In this document: positions 62,849 to 64,000 of the stretch, piece after piece
Numbering within the stretch: the stretch's first letter is position 1
Layout: each line of letters begins with the position of its first letter
From: JBKEAJ01 sp047975005
GTDB lineage: Bacteria; Bacteroidota; Bacteroidia; Bacteroidales; Prolixibacteraceae
Length of the DNA: 64,000 nt
Assembly (NCBI GenBank): GCA_047975005.1
Contig: JBKECW010000103.1
Coordinates: forward strand, 9,302 to 73,301
Direction of reading: 5' to 3'
The notes under the pieces: generated by a model
The model's database searches: none
What the model was told of the DNA's origin: nothing
What the model saw: only the letters and a program-made list of their open reading frames with translations
Made by a program: the position numbers and the translations under genes

Positions 62849-63466
62849 TTAAAGTTTTATTCCACCAAAGCCCATGAATGCAATACCCATTAGACCAACA
62901 ATTATAAAGGTTATACCCAAACCTCGTAGCGGTGCAGGTACATTAGAGTATTGAATTTTCTCGCGGATTGCCGCCAATCCTATAATTGCCAATAGCCAAC
63001 CAACTCCTGAACCCAGTCCATAAACGCTAGCTTCGCCGACATTCAAAAACTCTTTTTGCTGCATAAACAATGAACCTCCTAAAATTGCACAGTTAACGGC
63101 TATTAGCGGCAAGAAAATACCTAGCTGACTGTATAGCGTAGGGGCATACTTTTCAACTATCATCTCCACAAGCTGCACCATCGACGCTATAACAGCGATA
63201 AACATGATGAAACTCAAGAAACTAAGATCTACTCCCGCAAAATTATCACCAAGCCACGATAATGCTCCTTCTTTCAATACATAGTTCTCCAATAGGTAGT
63301 TCACCGGAACGGTTATAAAGAGTACAAATGTTACCGCTAAACCTAGTCCCATAGAGGTCTTTACTGTTTTCGATACTGCCAAGTAAGAACACATCCCAAA
63401 GAAAAAGGCAAATACCATATTTTCTATGAAGATGGACTTGATAAATATGTTTAATAGATTTTCCAT
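62849..63466 (-). CDS. nqrE: Na+-translocating NADH:quinone reductase subunit E
   Basis: 205 aa with six membrane segments. NqrE pattern: FIKSIFIENMVFAFFFGMCSYLAVSKTVKTSMGLG at the N-terminus and VNCAILGGSLFMQQKEF with the family cysteine. It forms the membrane core of the pump with NqrD, where the paired cysteines hold an iron-sulfur centre. 19 bp downstream of nqrD. Confidence 0.97.
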   Translation of the reverse strand: MENLLNIFIKSIFIENMVFAFFFGMCSYLAVSKTVKTSMGLGLAVTFVLFITVPVNYLLENYVLKEGALSWLGDNFAGVDLSFLSFIMFIAVIASMVQLVEMIVEKYAPTLYSQLGIFLPLIAVNCAILGGSLFMQQKEFLNVGEASVYGLGSGVGWLLAIIGLAAIREKIQYSNVPAPLRGLGITFIIVGLMGIAFMGFGGIKL

Positions 63467-63485
63467 AAATCTTTAATTTTTAGAA

Positions 63486-64000
63486 TTAATCTTTCGTTTG
63501 TAAACTCTTGTTCCTACTGCGGTGTATCCAGATGATAATCCCTACCAATAGTAGTGCGACCGGAGGCATTGCCATCAGCGTGTTGTTCTCATAAAAACCG
63601 CCCTTGGCAACATACCATGCTTCGGGAATAATTCTATATCCCAATAGTGTGCCGGCTCCAAAAAACTCCCTAAATGCTCCTAAAATCACAAGGATAAGTC
63701 CGTAGCCCAAACCGTTGCCAATGCCGTCAAGTACTGATGCCCACGGCTTGTTGCCTAAAGCAAATGCCTCCAAACGCCCCATGATTATACAGTTTGTGAT
63801 AATCAAGCCTACAAATACCGACAACTGCTTGCTGACATCATACATAAAGGCTTTAAGCACTTGGTCTACCACAATCACTAAGAACGCTACAACAATCAGC
63901 TGCACGATAATCCTGATGCGTGATGGAATAGTATTTCTAAGTAAAGAAATAATCAAACTCGACATAACGACAACAAACGTTACTGAGAGTGCCATCACCA
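63486..64000 (-). CDS. nqrD: Na+-translocating NADH:quinone reductase subunit D, partial at the window edge
   Basis: About 171 codons are in the window; the N-terminal end is beyond the right edge, since NqrD is about 210 aa and the first in-window Met is internal (MALSVTFVVVMSSLIISLLRNTIPSRIRIIVQLI). Contains KQLSVFVGLIITNCIIMGRLEAFALGNKPW with the family cysteine, GNGLGYGLILVILGAFREFFGAGTLLGY and five or six membrane segments. The rest of the operon (nqrA-C) is expected upstream, outside the window. Confidence 0.96.
   Translation of the reverse strand, partial: VMALSVTFVVVMSSLIISLLRNTIPSRIRIIVQLIVVAFLVIVVDQVLKAFMYDVSKQLSVFVGLIITNCIIMGRLEAFALGNKPWASVLDGIGNGLGYGLILVILGAFREFFGAGTLLGYRIIPEAWYVAKGGFYENNTLMAMPPVALLLVGIIIWIHRSRNKSLQTKD

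Noticed and set aside
1..64000. CRISPR array, integron, insertion sequences, rRNA operon
   Set aside because: No direct-repeat array, transposase, integrase or rRNA segment was recognised in the window.

Overview
The window is a stretch of chromosome from a member of the Bacteroidales (phylum Bacteroidota). The family is uncertain. The evidence is the gene content (a SusC/SusD pair, Na+-NQR, PCMD- and GSCFA-domain proteins, a Rho with a long low-complexity insert) and the promoters, several of which match the Bacteroidota -33 TTTG / -7 TAnnTTTG pattern with 19-20 bp spacing (clearest before tRNA-His, rpsA and rho). I see no integrase, transposase, CRISPR array or rRNA gene. The only phage-type gene is one truncated antirepressor next to thyA.

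Layout. 1-4.7 kb: the 3' end of ahpC, a polyphosphate kinase fused in frame to an ArsC-like domain, an outer-membrane barrel and a PCMD lipoprotein. 4.8-8.6 kb: a large secreted GH31 glycosidase ending in FN3, F5/8C, dockerin and cohesin-like modules. 9.2-13.3 kb: an aldA-lutABC operon that would take lactaldehyde (from fucose or rhamnose) through lactate to pyruvate. 13.6-17.7 kb: tRNA-His, typA (opposite strand), a truncated BRO-type gene, thyA and folA. 17.7-23.3 kb: a SusCD uptake pair and recX on the minus strand.

23.8-37.5 kb is a Wzx/Wzy-type surface polysaccharide locus: wecC, wecB, flippase, polymerase, three glycosyltransferases, a CapK-like adenylating enzyme, a bi-domain oxidoreductase and a heparinase II/III-like protein. 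It has no initiating sugar-phosphate transferase and no chain-length regulator. Its middle part (about 29.9-32.5 kb) is visibly more AT-rich than its flanks, which suggests cassette exchange.

37.8-51.4 kb is mostly housekeeping: putA, tpx, a GSCFA protein, rpsA, rnz, a second flippase, tRNA-Pro, efp, rho and ubiX. 51.4-58.1 kb holds a GH2 beta-mannosidase-like lipoprotein, an M23 peptidase, a uracil permease, and an exported PTP-like phosphatase beside a beta-propeller phytase. 58.2-59.1 kb is an FMN riboswitch controlling ribB. 59.1-61.4 kb carries two Fic-domain genes. One has a C-terminal winged-helix-like region and a perfect inverted repeat upstream of its start. The other sits in an operon with a small DUF2442 protein. 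The window ends inside the nqr operon (nqrF, nqrE, partial nqrD).

The items most worth following up are the Ppk1-ArsC fusion, the Fic genes with their operator-like repeat and DUF2442 partner, the dockerin+cohesin GH31 enzyme, and the phytase/phosphatase pair. All functions are assigned by reading the sequences; no database search was run.
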